DNA of 64,000 nt from Saccharopolyspora hordei (GTDB taxonomy: Bacteria > Actinomycetota > Actinomycetes > Mycobacteriales > Pseudonocardiaceae): positions 5,719,989-5,783,988 of the forward strand of contig NZ_JACCFJ010000001.1 of the NCBI RefSeq assembly GCF_013410345.1. Reading direction: 5' to 3'. How positions within the stretch are numbered: position 1 is the first letter of the stretch; every line of letters starts with the position of its first letter. The position numbers and the translations under genes were made by a program. A model generated the notes under the pieces. The model was not told the DNA's origin. It ran no database searches and worked only from the letters and a program-made list of their open reading frames with translations. Positions 10,473 to 18,326 of this stretch are shown here, in pieces.

Positions 10473-11107
10473 CCGCACGGCGCCGTTCCCTGTTCGTCGT
10501 GGTGGCGGTCGCGGTGATCGCCCTGGTCGCGGTGGCCGTCGTGGTCGCCGCGGGCACGCTCACCGCACCTGCCACCAGCACCGCCGGGCACCAGCCCGCT
10601 CCTCCGTCCCCGCCCCCGCGGGCGGCGGCCGGGCCGCTGCCCGCGCAGCCGGTGCACGTGCCCGCCGGGCAGCCACCGGGCACCGTGCGGCTGCCGGAGG
10701 GCGGCACGGCCGAGCTGGTGCGCGAGGAGGTCGACCGCTCCGGCACGCTGCCGGTGCCCGACGGCGTCGACGAGGCGTCCTGGTGGGGCGCCGGGCTCGA
10801 CGCCCCGAAGGGGGCGACGGTGCTGGCCGGGCACGTCAACTGGAAGGGCGAGGTCGGGCCGTTCGAGGAGCTGTGGCGGTCCGAACCCGGCCAGCAGGTG
10901 ACCGTGGTCGACGAGCACGGCACGGAGTGGCGGTACCGGGTGTCGGAGGTCGTCACCGTGCACAAGGACGACCTGCCGTCCCGGGCCCGCGAGCTGTTCG
11001 GCCAGGGCGGTCCGCACCGCCTGGTCCTGGTCACCTGCGGCGGTCGCTACGTCGGCGGTGACCTGGGCTACGACGAGAACCGCATCGTCGTCGCGACCCC
11101 GGTCTGA
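10469..11107 (+). CDS. Class F sortase
   Basis: 212 aa cysteine transpeptidase. Start GTG at 10469 overlaps the stop of the preceding gene by 4 bp (GTGA), giving translational coupling. N-terminal membrane anchor (residues 7-30), a Pro-rich linker, then the sortase barrel with catalytic His122 (AGHVNW), Cys190 (LVTCGG) and Arg205 (DENRIV). Short sortases of this shape in high-GC actinobacteria are class F. It probably anchors the upstream protein to the wall or processes its C-terminus. A hairpin follows. Confidence 0.88.
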   Translation: MTARRRSLFVVVAVAVIALVAVAVVVAAGTLTAPATSTAGHQPAPPSPPPRAAAGPLPAQPVHVPAGQPPGTVRLPEGGTAELVREEVDRSGTLPVPDGVDEASWWGAGLDAPKGATVLAGHVNWKGEVGPFEELWRSEPGQQVTVVDEHGTEWRYRVSEVVTVHKDDLPSRARELFGQGGPHRLVLVTCGGRYVGGDLGYDENRIVVATPV

Positions 11108-11120
11108 CCCGACAGCAGCG

Positions 11121-11155
11121 AGAGGGGCCAGTGGATCGGGTCCACCGGCCCCTCT
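11121..11155. terminator. Bidirectional terminator
   Basis: AGAGGGGCCAGTGGA / TCCACCGGCCCCTCT: 15-bp stem with one mismatch and a 5-nt loop, between the convergent sortase and yidC-like genes. Confidence 0.8.
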
Positions 11156-11183
11156 GGCACGTCTCGGGGTCCCCGCGCGGGGG

Positions 11184-12212
11184 TCACCGTCGTTTCTTGC
11201 CCTTCTTGGCCGAGGACGCCTGCTTGCCCGGCCGGTTCTTCTTGCTGCCCTGCCGACCGCCCGGCCGCTGGCCGTTGGTGCTCTTCGGCTTGCCGGAGGT
11301 CGCGGTCGCGGTGGCCTTCGAGCCCTCGGCGGCGCCGTTGTCCTTGCCGTTCTGGCGCACCGGCTTCTGGCCCGGCTTCGGCCGCGGGGCGGCCTTCTTG
11401 GCCTCGATCTCCTTGGCCCTCTCCCGCTCCTGCTCGCGGTCGATCTTCTTGGTCAGGAAGTGCTGCTGGCCCAGGGTCCAGACGTTGTTGGCCAGCCAGT
11501 ACAGCAGGACCGCGATCGGCAGGAACCACCCGGAGATGATCGCGCCGATCGGCGCGACGTACATCATGAACTTGGCCATCACCGCCGACTGCGGGTTGGC
11601 CATCGCCGCGTCGGTCTGCTTCTTCACCGACAGCCGCATGGTGAAGAAGGTGGCCACCGAGGCGATGATCATCAGCGGGATGCCGACGACCATCATCGAG
11701 GTGCGGTTGGTGCCGAACAGCGCCAGCTCGGCCTCGGGCTGGGTGATCCAGTTCGACAGCTTCGCGCCGAAGATGGACGCGTTGATGAACGACTCGACGC
11801 CCTGGGCGTCGAAGATGAAGTTGCTCTGCGCGCCCGGGTGGAAGTTCCGGAGGACGTGGAACAGGCTCAGGAAGACCGGGATCTGCAGGAGCGCGGGGAG
11901 GCAGCCGCCGAGCGGGTTGACCCCGTGCTCGGACTGCAGCTTCTGCATCTCCTGCGCCATGCGCTGGCGGTCGTTCTTGTACTTCTCCCGCAGCTTCTGG
12001 ATCTGCGGGGCGAACTTCGCCATCTTGCGCCCGGCCCGCATCTGGCTGATGGCGGGCTTGAGCAGCACCACGCGGAGCGTGAAGACCAGGAAGAACACCG
12101 CGAGCGCCCAAGCGAAGCCGTTGTCCTCGCCGAGCACGGCGCCGAAGACCTTGTGCCAGAACCACAAGATCGCCGACACCGGGTAGAGGATGAAGGAGAA
12201 GAAGCTTTCCAC
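11184..12212 (-). CDS. yidC: YidC/Oxa1-type membrane protein insertase
   Basis: 342 aa. Inserts membrane proteins alone or with SecYEG. The start is a GTG at 12212 preceded by CAGGAG. The core (1-265) shows the Oxa1 order: FSFILYPVSAILWFWHK, the RVVLLKPAISQM helix, the coiled amphipathic loop (QKLREKYKNDRQRMAQEMQKL), GGCLPALLQIPVFLSLFHVLR, then MMYVAPIGAIISGWFLPIAV and LYWLANNVWT. The 265-342 tail is very basic (Lys/Arg/Gly-rich), as in ribosome-binding YidC tails. It is not next to rpmH/rnpA, so it is probably an extra paralogue to the one near oriC. Confidence 0.9.
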   Translation of the reverse strand: MESFFSFILYPVSAILWFWHKVFGAVLGEDNGFAWALAVFFLVFTLRVVLLKPAISQMRAGRKMAKFAPQIQKLREKYKNDRQRMAQEMQKLQSEHGVNPLGGCLPALLQIPVFLSLFHVLRNFHPGAQSNFIFDAQGVESFINASIFGAKLSNWITQPEAELALFGTNRTSMMVVGIPLMIIASVATFFTMRLSVKKQTDAAMANPQSAVMAKFMMYVAPIGAIISGWFLPIAVLLYWLANNVWTLGQQHFLTKKIDREQERERAKEIEAKKAAPRPKPGQKPVRQNGKDNGAAEGSKATATATSGKPKSTNGQRPGGRQGSKKNRPGKQASSAKKGKKRR

Positions 12213-12376
12213 TCAGTCACTCCTGGTCTGGGGCCAGTCCTGGACACGGCCCGCCCGTCCGGCGCTCCCGGGGCGTGCGCGGTCGGCCGAACCGCGCGGG
12301 ATCGGCCATTCCCAGGGTGCCATGCCGTGGTGCGGCAGCCCCCGGGAGGGGGACGTAGCGCACACGGAGTGACGAG

Positions 12377-12405
12377 GCGGGCGCCCCGTCCCAGGGGCCG
12401 CCCGC
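12377..12405 (-). terminator. Hairpin after the proline-rich membrane protein gene
   Basis: GCGGGCG-CCCC / GGGG-CCGCCCGC with a small bulge and a 6-nt loop, just past the stop at 12453 on the minus strand. Confidence 0.6.
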
Positions 12406-12452
12406 GCTCCTGCTGCTTCTCGGGTCGACGGCCCTGACCTGCGCCGATGAGC

Positions 12453-13529
12453 TCAGCGCTTGAGGGCGCGCGACACGATCCGGCCGCCGTAGAGGTAGAT
12501 CAGGGCGGCGAGGCCGTAGTTGAGCACCACGCCGATCGTCGCGTCCCCGGGCTGGAACACGTCGCCGAGGCCGAACACGAAGAACTTCGCGGTCCCGTAG
12601 GTGAACGACACGAAGCCGTTCTCCTGGTTGGCCCCGGTGACCACGAAGATCACGTGCAGCACGAAGATCAGCGCGATCAGCCCGGTGACCACGCCGATCA
12701 CGCGGCCGATGGTGTCCGCGCTGGGCCCGCTGAACCGGGGACCGCGGTCCTCGTGGTCGTAGCGGTCCTCCCGCGGCGGCCGCCGGCGGCGTTCCCGGGG
12801 CGGTTCGTCGCGGTAGTCGTCGTAGTCGTCGTAGGCGTCCCGGTAGCGGTCGCCGCGCCGGTCGTGGTGCTCGTAGTAGGCGTCGCGGTAGCCGTCCTCG
12901 TAGGCGTCGCGGTACCGCGCCTCGTCCCGGCGGTCGTCGGCGTAGGGGTCCGGGTCCGGGTCGCGGAGCGTGCCCGACTCGCGGTAGGGCCCCGGCTCGT
13001 CGAGGCCGTCCAGGCGCTGCTGGACCCGCGTCGCCGGGTACTGGTTCGGCGGTCCCTGCGGGGCGCCGGGCGGAGGTGCCGGCGGCCCACCCTGCGGCGG
13101 GCCCGGCGGACCGGGCGGTGGGCCCGGACGGCCGGCACCGGGCGGCACCGGTCCCGCACCGGGTGGCGGCCCCGGGGGTCCGGGCGGCACCGGGCCGGGC
13201 GGGGGTCCCTGCGGACCGGCGGGCGGCGGGGGTCCCTGCTGCGGGGGCGGCGGGGGTCCCTGCGGGGCCGCACCGGGCGGCGGACCCTGCGGGGGTGCCG
13301 GACGCGGCCCGCCGGGTGGCGGGGTCGGCGGTCCGGCCTGCCCGAGCTGCCGGGTCTCCTGTGCCTGCGGCGGTTGCCCGTCCGGCGGCCCCTGCCGGGG
13401 AGGTGCCTGCGGCGGGCGCCCCGGAGGGACCGGTCCCTGCGGCGGCGCACCCTGCGGGCGCCCAGGCGGGGGCCCGGACGGTCCGGGGCCCGGCCGGCCG
13501 GCTGGAGGCTCTGCACGCTCATTGGCCAT
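12453..13529 (-). CDS. Proline-rich membrane protein, unknown function
   Basis: 358 aa. Start ATG at 13529 (MANERAE); a longer in-frame form from 13574 has no support. Residues 1-185 are extremely Pro/Gly-rich (PPPQGPPPG-type blocks). About 190-265 is rich in Asp/Arg/Tyr (repeated DRYRDAYDD-like stretches), then three to four hydrophobic helices (IGRVIGVVTGLIALIFVLHVI; the segment around FFVFGLGDVF; VVLNYGLAALIYLYGG). The helical part resembles small actinobacterial inner-membrane proteins of no assigned role. The charged linker may be disordered or bind partners. Confidence 0.72.
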   Translation of the reverse strand: MANERAEPPAGRPGPGPSGPPPGRPQGAPPQGPVPPGRPPQAPPRQGPPDGQPPQAQETRQLGQAGPPTPPPGGPRPAPPQGPPPGAAPQGPPPPPQQGPPPPAGPQGPPPGPVPPGPPGPPPGAGPVPPGAGRPGPPPGPPGPPQGGPPAPPPGAPQGPPNQYPATRVQQRLDGLDEPGPYRESGTLRDPDPDPYADDRRDEARYRDAYEDGYRDAYYEHHDRRGDRYRDAYDDYDDYRDEPPRERRRRPPREDRYDHEDRGPRFSGPSADTIGRVIGVVTGLIALIFVLHVIFVVTGANQENGFVSFTYGTAKFFVFGLGDVFQPGDATIGVVLNYGLAALIYLYGGRIVSRALKR

Positions 13530-13629
13530 GGCCGCGCATTGTCCTGGTTGATCGCCCCGGTGGGAAACCCCCATCCCGCGCCGCCACCCGTGGCACCTGC
13601 CACAGTCCGCCCGAACAGCCCTGCTGACC

Positions 13630-13785
13630 TGCGCGGACGGTCGTCAGGTCCCGGACCGTCAGGAAGCCGTGCGCGGTGAGGTCGCGGGTGCCGCAGTCGG
13701 TCAGCACGACGCCCCTCGCCCGCAGGCCGCCCGCGGTGTCCACCTGGCCCGCGGCGATCTCCACCCCGGTTCCCGGGCAGCCCGA
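13630..13785 (-). pseudogene. DUF4232-like gene remnant
   Basis: About 50 residues (CPGTGVEIAAGQVDTAGG, then LRARGVVLTDCGTRDL and HGFLTVRDL) match the start of the DUF4232 domain, seen in secreted actinobacterial proteins. No signal peptide remains upstream and the similarity ends after about 50 residues. The open frame then runs into unrelated sequence up to the start of the proline-rich gene. Best read as a decayed fragment; the match is from memory and would need a profile search. Confidence 0.4.
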
Positions 13786-13888
13786 GGCCTCACTGCTGTG
13801 GGTCGGGGCCGCTCACGAGCCGGCCCCTCCACCGCGAGGTCACGCCGTGCGCTCCCGCCCCCGGGGAGCACCGCCGCCCAGCCCGTGG

Positions 13889-14425
13889 TCACGCCTCCGC
13901 CGCGGCGTCCGGCACGACGACGAGGCTCACCACGTGCCGGACCCGGTCGGGGGTCGGCTCGTTGCCGGTCCGCGCGACGACGACCGCGGTGAGCTCCTCG
14001 ATCAGCTCGGCGTACTCCTCCGGGGTCAGCCACACCGCGCCCTGCCGGTAGGCGACGCCGTCCTCGGCGGGCTTCGCGCCGTCGCTGGAGAGGTAGCGCT
14101 CGAAGTCGGCCATGAGCGAGGCCGAGAAGGCGGTGAAGGCGCGGCGGTGGTCCTCCAGCGACATGGCCTCGCGGGCCTCCGGGTCGACGACCGCCTGGTC
14201 CTGGCGCACCCGGTAGCTGCGCTCCACGGTGCCGCGCACCCGCTTCTCCTCCACCACCTCCAGCACGCCGGCTTCGGCGAGCACCGCGACGTGCCGGTAC
14301 ATCGTCGCGGGCGGGATGTCCGGGAGGCGCTCGCGCAGCTGCGCGGTGGTCAGCGGGTCCGAGCCGAACAGCGTCTTCAGGATGCGCGCCCGGACCGGGT
14401 GCAGGAGGAGGTCCGCGGAAGCCAT
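13889..14425 (-). CDS. ArsR-like winged-helix transcriptional regulator
   Basis: 178 aa. Start ATG at 14425. The N-terminal 90 residues form a winged helix (LHPVRARILKTLFG, LTTAQLRERLPDIPPATMYRHVAVLAEAGVLEVVEEKRVRG), and the rest is a mostly helical effector/dimer domain ending in a beta stretch. It is divergent from an alpha/beta hydrolase-CPBP pair across a 61-bp gap that carries a perfect palindrome, so it very likely represses itself and those two genes. Ligand unknown. Confidence 0.85.
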   Translation of the reverse strand: MASADLLLHPVRARILKTLFGSDPLTTAQLRERLPDIPPATMYRHVAVLAEAGVLEVVEEKRVRGTVERSYRVRQDQAVVDPEAREAMSLEDHRRAFTAFSASLMADFERYLSSDGAKPAEDGVAYRQGAVWLTPEEYAELIEELTAVVVARTGNEPTPDRVRHVVSLVVVPDAAAEA

Positions 14426-14450
14426 GGACCTACGATCTCACACCTGATAA

Positions 14451-14470
14451 CGTTCTCAAAGTTGAGAACG
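14451..14470. promoter_or_regulatory. Perfect palindromic operator between divergent regulator and hydrolase genes
   Basis: CGTTCTCA-AAGT-TGAGAACG: 8-bp perfect arms with a 4-bp spacer, centred in the 61-bp divergent gap. Expected binding site of the adjacent winged-helix regulator. Confidence 0.8.
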
Positions 14471-14486
14471 ATGAGAAGGGTGAGAC

Positions 14487-15401
14487 GTGCGGGATGTCGA
14501 GATCACGGCCACGGCGGACGACGGGCTCCCGCTGGCCGGCACGCTGACGCTGCCCACCGGCCCGAGCCCGCACCCGGCGGTCCTGCTGCTGCACGGCTCC
14601 GGGCAGGTGGACCGCGACTCCAACGCCCGCGGTCTCCGCGTCGGGCTCGGCCCGCCGCTGGCCGCCGCGCTCGCCGCGAAGGGGATCGCCGCGCTGCGCT
14701 ACGACCGGCGCGGTGTCGGCGCGACCCCGGGCGGCTGGCGCACGACCGGGTTCACCGACACCACCCGCGACGCCGCCGCGGCACTGCGCGCCCTGGCCGG
14801 ACGGCCCGAGGTCCGCGAGGACGCCGTGGGCGTCGTCGGCCACAGCGAAGGCGCGGTGCACGCCATGTCGCTCGGCTCGGACCCGCTGGTCCGGGCGGTC
14901 GTGCTGCTGGCCGGGTACGCCCGCCGCGGCGAGGACGCCCTGCGCTGGCAGGCCCGGACGCTGGTCGGCGAGCTGCCCGCTCCCGTGCGGTCGCTGGTGC
15001 GGCGGCTGGGCAACCGGCACCTGGCCCGGATCAAGGCGACCACCACGGACGCCGGGCGCGTCCACGGCGTGCCGGTGAACGCCCGGTGGTTCCGGGAGAT
15101 GCTCGCGCACGACCCGCGGGCGGCCCTGGCGGAGATCGACGCCCCCGTGCTGGCGATCACCGGCGACAAGGACGTCCAGGTCGACCCGGCCGACCTCGCC
15201 GAGATCCGGCGGCTCGTGCCCGGGGACGTCGAAGTGCACCGGATCCCCGACCTCACCCACCTGCTGCGCCGCGCCCCCGGGCGGCCGTCGGTGCGCTCCT
15301 ACCCCGAGCTGCTGCGCCGCCCGGTCGACGCCGGCCTGCTGGCCCAGGTGACCGACTGGCTCGCCCACCGGCTCCACTCCACGAAGGGAACCCCGCAGTG
15401 A
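14487..15401 (+). CDS. Alpha/beta hydrolase
   Basis: 304 aa. Start GTG at 14487 after GAAGGGTGAG. Seen: LLLHGSGQVDRDSN (oxyanion region), nucleophile Ser120 in GHSEG, an Asp in TGDKDVQV and a late His in DLTHLLR. The N-terminus ITATADDGLPLAGTLTLP is typical of the dienelactone-hydrolase/acyl-peptide-hydrolase-like serine hydrolases. Substrate unknown. Its stop overlaps the start of the CPBP protease gene by 4 bp, so they are co-translated under the palindromic operator. Confidence 0.85.
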   Translation: MRDVEITATADDGLPLAGTLTLPTGPSPHPAVLLLHGSGQVDRDSNARGLRVGLGPPLAAALAAKGIAALRYDRRGVGATPGGWRTTGFTDTTRDAAAALRALAGRPEVREDAVGVVGHSEGAVHAMSLGSDPLVRAVVLLAGYARRGEDALRWQARTLVGELPAPVRSLVRRLGNRHLARIKATTTDAGRVHGVPVNARWFREMLAHDPRAALAEIDAPVLAITGDKDVQVDPADLAEIRRLVPGDVEVHRIPDLTHLLRRAPGRPSVRSYPELLRRPVDAGLLAQVTDWLAHRLHSTKGTPQ

Positions 15402-16258
15402 CCACCGAAGACCCCGCTCGCAAGGAGAGCGGTCCCCTCCTCTTCCTCGCCGTCACGTTCGCCACCGCGTGGGCGGCGTGGGGCGTCGCGATCGCGCTCG
15501 GGCAGCCCGCGATGAGCTTCCCGACCGTCATCCCCTACCTGGTCGGCGCTTTCGGCCCGATGTTCGGCGCGATCGCGGTCCGCCTGCGCCGCGCCGCACG
15601 CCGTCGGTCGGCACCCGCGCACGCGGTGCGATTCCCGCTGACCGGGCTGCTCTGGACGCCCGTCCTGCTGGTGGTGGCCGCGGGGACCGTCGTGGGCGGC
15701 GCGCTGCTCGCGCAGCAGCTGGGTGGCCCGCCGGTGAGCCTGCCCGCGGCGCTGACCCTCCTCGAGACGTCCGGCGGCCCGATCGCGTTCGCGGCCGTGA
15801 TGCTCGTCGTCGGCCCGCTGAGCGAGGAGTTCGGCTGGCGGGGCACGATGCACCCCCGGTTGCGGGCGAGGATGGGCCTGCTGCCGGCCGGGCTGCTGCT
15901 GGGCGTCGTCTGGTCGGTGTGGCACCTGCCGCTGTTCTTCGTCGCCGGGACCGTCCAGAACGCCTTCGGCCTGCTCACCCCCAGCGGCCTGGTCTACCTG
16001 GTCAGCGTGGTCCCGATGGCGGTGCTCGCCGCCTGCGGGTACGAGCGCGCCGGGGTCCTCGGCGCGGTCGTCGTCCACTTCGGCGCGAACGCCACGATGT
16101 CCCTGGTGGGGGTCAGCGAGCTCCTGCCGCAAGCGCTGGTCGTGGGCGCGCAGGCCGTCGCCGCGCTGGTCCTGCTGGCGGTGCACCGCGACCGCCGGGA
16201 GAAGGCCTCCGCGGCGCACGGACCGGTCCGCGAGCAGCCCGCCCCGGCGCTCCGCTGA
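15398..16258 (+). CDS. CPBP-family intramembrane metalloprotease
   Basis: 286 aa. Start GTG at 15398 overlaps the previous stop (GTGA). About eight hydrophobic helices. The CPBP (CaaX protease/bacteriocin-processing, Abi) motifs are complete: SEEFGWRG (Glu143-Glu144), the HLPLFF histidine and VHFGAN histidine/asparagine. Members cleave prenylated or membrane substrates or act in bacteriocin immunity; none is evident here. Operon with the hydrolase. Confidence 0.87.
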   Translation: MTTEDPARKESGPLLFLAVTFATAWAAWGVAIALGQPAMSFPTVIPYLVGAFGPMFGAIAVRLRRAARRRSAPAHAVRFPLTGLLWTPVLLVVAAGTVVGGALLAQQLGGPPVSLPAALTLLETSGGPIAFAAVMLVVGPLSEEFGWRGTMHPRLRARMGLLPAGLLLGVVWSVWHLPLFFVAGTVQNAFGLLTPSGLVYLVSVVPMAVLAACGYERAGVLGAVVVHFGANATMSLVGVSELLPQALVVGAQAVAALVLLAVHRDRREKASAAHGPVREQPAPALR

Positions 16259-16270
16259 GGCGCGTGGAGA

Positions 16271-16312
16271 CCGTGCCGCCGGGCCGTGTGTGCGGCGAGC
16301 CCGGCGGCACGG
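16271..16312. terminator. Strong bidirectional terminator
   Basis: Perfect 14-bp stem CCGTGCCGCCGGGC / GCCCGGCGGCACGG with a 14-nt loop between the convergent CPBP gene and the last gene of the 16.3-25.9 kb operon. Confidence 0.85.
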
Positions 16313-16317
16313 AGCCT

Positions 16318-17349
16318 TCAGCGGGTCTCGGTGACCTTGCGCAGGCCCGCCGGCCGGTCCGGGTCGTACCCGCGGGAGGTGGCCAGCTCCCAGGCCAGCC
16401 GTTGCAGCGGCAGCACCTCCAGCACCGGGGACAGCTCCTCCGGCACCGCAGGCACGGGCAGCTGCGCGCCGTCGTCCGACCCGATGCGCAGGACCTCCGC
16501 GCGCTGCGCGCCGAGCCGGGCCAGCGGCTCGGCCATCGCCGCGCCGCCCGGACCGGTGCCGGTCACCGCCAGCACGGCCGTCTCCGGCCCGACCGCGGCG
16601 ATCGGGCCGTGCAGCAGGTCCGCGCCGCTGTACGCGCGGGTGACCAGGTAGCTGGTCTCGGCGAGCTTCAGCGCCGCCTCGTGCGCGGTGGCCAGCGAGT
16701 AGCCGCGCGCCGTGGTGATGACCCGGTCCGCGAACCGGAGCCGGTGCGCGGCCTCGACGACCCGCTCGGCGCCGGTGTCCAGGCAGGACTGCGCGAGCTC
16801 CCCGACGCGGTCCGCGGAGAGCGCCGGCCCGCCGCGGGCCCCGGTGACCAGCAGGTGCAGGGCCAGCAGGGTCGCGGAGTAGGTCTTGGTCGCGGCGACC
16901 GCGCGCTCCGCACCGGCCCCGAGGGCCGCGGTGTGCTGGGCGACGGCCCCGAGGGGCGAGTCCGGCGTGTTCGTCACCGCCACCGTGAACGCCCCGCGCC
17001 GCGCCGCCTGCTCGGTCACCTCGACGAGGTCGGGCGACCCGCCGCTCTGGCTCACCGTGACCAGCGCGACGTCGCTGAGGTCCGGCTCGGCCCCGTACAG
17101 CGTGGTGGTCGACGGCGACACCAGCCCGGCGGGGAGCCCGAGCAGCACCTCCACCAGGTACTTGCCGTACAGCGCCGCGTTGTCGCTGGAGCCGCGCGCC
17201 GCGAACAGCACGAACCGCGGCCGGGCGCGGACGAGCTGCTCGGCGATCGCCCGGAACTCCCCGGCCCGGCGCACCAGGTCGGCCAGCACCCGCGGCTGCT
17301 CGGCGATCTCGGCGGCCATCGTCGCACCGAGCGTTCCCGTCGTGGTCAC
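16318..17349 (-). CDS. GlmS/NagB-II-type SIS-domain sugar-phosphate isomerase/deaminase
   Basis: 343 aa, last gene of the operon. Two SIS domains as in the isomerase half of GlmS but without the glutaminase half: FAARGSSDNAALYGKYL and SQSGGSPD in the first, VAATKTYSA between, and ARGYSLATAHEAALKLAETSY plus LLHGP in the second. Such proteins are glucosamine-6-phosphate deaminases (type II) or deglycases that release an amine from a fructosamine-6-phosphate (FrlB/FraB). The start is a GTG at 17349 overlapping the end of the amidohydrolase gene. Together with the PfkB kinase this points to an amino-sugar or Amadori-type substrate. Confidence 0.85.
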   Translation of the reverse strand: MTTTGTLGATMAAEIAEQPRVLADLVRRAGEFRAIAEQLVRARPRFVLFAARGSSDNAALYGKYLVEVLLGLPAGLVSPSTTTLYGAEPDLSDVALVTVSQSGGSPDLVEVTEQAARRGAFTVAVTNTPDSPLGAVAQHTAALGAGAERAVAATKTYSATLLALHLLVTGARGGPALSADRVGELAQSCLDTGAERVVEAAHRLRFADRVITTARGYSLATAHEAALKLAETSYLVTRAYSGADLLHGPIAAVGPETAVLAVTGTGPGGAAMAEPLARLGAQRAEVLRIGSDDGAQLPVPAVPEELSPVLEVLPLQRLAWELATSRGYDPDRPAGLRKVTETR

Positions 17350-18326
17350 GTCGTCCTCCCGAAGTCCTCGATCCCCAGCAGGCGCGCGGCGTTGCCGCCG
17401 AAGATCGCGCGCACGTGGTCGTCCGGCATGCCCATCTCGTGGCACACCCGCCACTGGTCGGCGAGGTAGCGGTAGCAGTAGCCGCGCGGGAACCAGGAGG
17501 AGTCGCTGCCGAAGACGATGCGCTCCGGGCCGATGGTCTCGTAGCAGCGCCGGATGAGGTCCTCGAGCGTGAGCTTGTAGGGCATCCAGCGCACCCACTG
17601 GTTCGACCCGGAGGTGTCGACCAGGACGTTGGGGCAGGCCCAGCACAGGAACAGCACCTGCTGCACGTGCTGCACGCCGAAGTGCGGGACCACGAACGGG
17701 ATGCTCGGGAAGCGCTTGGCGACCGGTTCCAGCCACGCGGGTTCGACGTGCGCGTTGTGCGCCACGCCGCCGCTGGACCCGCAGTGCCCGAAGTGGATGA
17801 GCACCGGGATGCCGCGGTCGGCGGCCACCCGCCACACCGGGTCGGCGGCCGGGTCGTCGATGCGGTGCGGCAGCAGTGGCGCGAACAGCTTCAGGCCGCG
17901 CAGCCCGAGCTCGTCGACCGCCCGCGCCAGGCGCTCGGCGGCGTCCGGGGCGGTGAGGTCGCGCAGGTTCGCCATGCCGGAGAACCGCTGCGGCGCGCGC
18001 TGCACCAGCTCGGCGACCCGCTCGTCACCGCAGCCGGTCACGAAGACCGCGTGCGCGATGCCGTACCGGTCGAGCTCGGCCAGCCACAGGTCGGCCTCCT
18101 CCTGCCAGGTCCGCTCGGCACCGGGCTGCGGGTCGGGGAAGTCCCAGGCCCGCCGCCAGCGCCGCGACTGCTCGGCGACCTGCTCGGCGCGGCGCCGCTG
18201 CGCCTGCTCGTCGTGGTCGGCGCAGCTGAACTGCCCGCCGGAGAGGTCCCGGGTGGCCGGGTCCTGGTCGATGCGGAAGTGCAGGTGGAAGTCGAGGACG
18301 TCCACCTGGGAAGCGATCTCGCTCAT
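17346..18326 (-). CDS. Amidohydrolase-2 family metal-dependent hydrolase/decarboxylase
   Basis: 326 aa TIM-barrel enzyme. Metal ligands in order: HLH in VLDFHLHFRI near the N-terminus, His in VLIHFGHCGSSGG, His in VVPHFGVQH and Asp in VFGSDSSWFPRG. This is the PF04909-type pattern (lactone hydrolases, ACMSD-like decarboxylases). The start ATG at 18326 overlaps the PfkB stop (ATGA) and its end overlaps the SIS start. In the pathway it would hydrolyse a lactone or amide or decarboxylate an intermediate; which is not visible. Confidence 0.83.
   Translation of the reverse strand: MSEIASQVDVLDFHLHFRIDQDPATRDLSGGQFSCADHDEQAQRRRAEQVAEQSRRWRRAWDFPDPQPGAERTWQEEADLWLAELDRYGIAHAVFVTGCGDERVAELVQRAPQRFSGMANLRDLTAPDAAERLARAVDELGLRGLKLFAPLLPHRIDDPAADPVWRVAADRGIPVLIHFGHCGSSGGVAHNAHVEPAWLEPVAKRFPSIPFVVPHFGVQHVQQVLFLCWACPNVLVDTSGSNQWVRWMPYKLTLEDLIRRCYETIGPERIVFGSDSSWFPRGYCYRYLADQWRVCHEMGMPDDHVRAIFGGNAARLLGIEDFGRTT

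Noticed and set aside
12453..13529. Dense GGC/CCG-type short repeats that could suggest a CRISPR or other array
   Set aside because: They are codon-level repeats of a proline-rich protein with no constant repeat-spacer pattern. No CRISPR array is present in the window.
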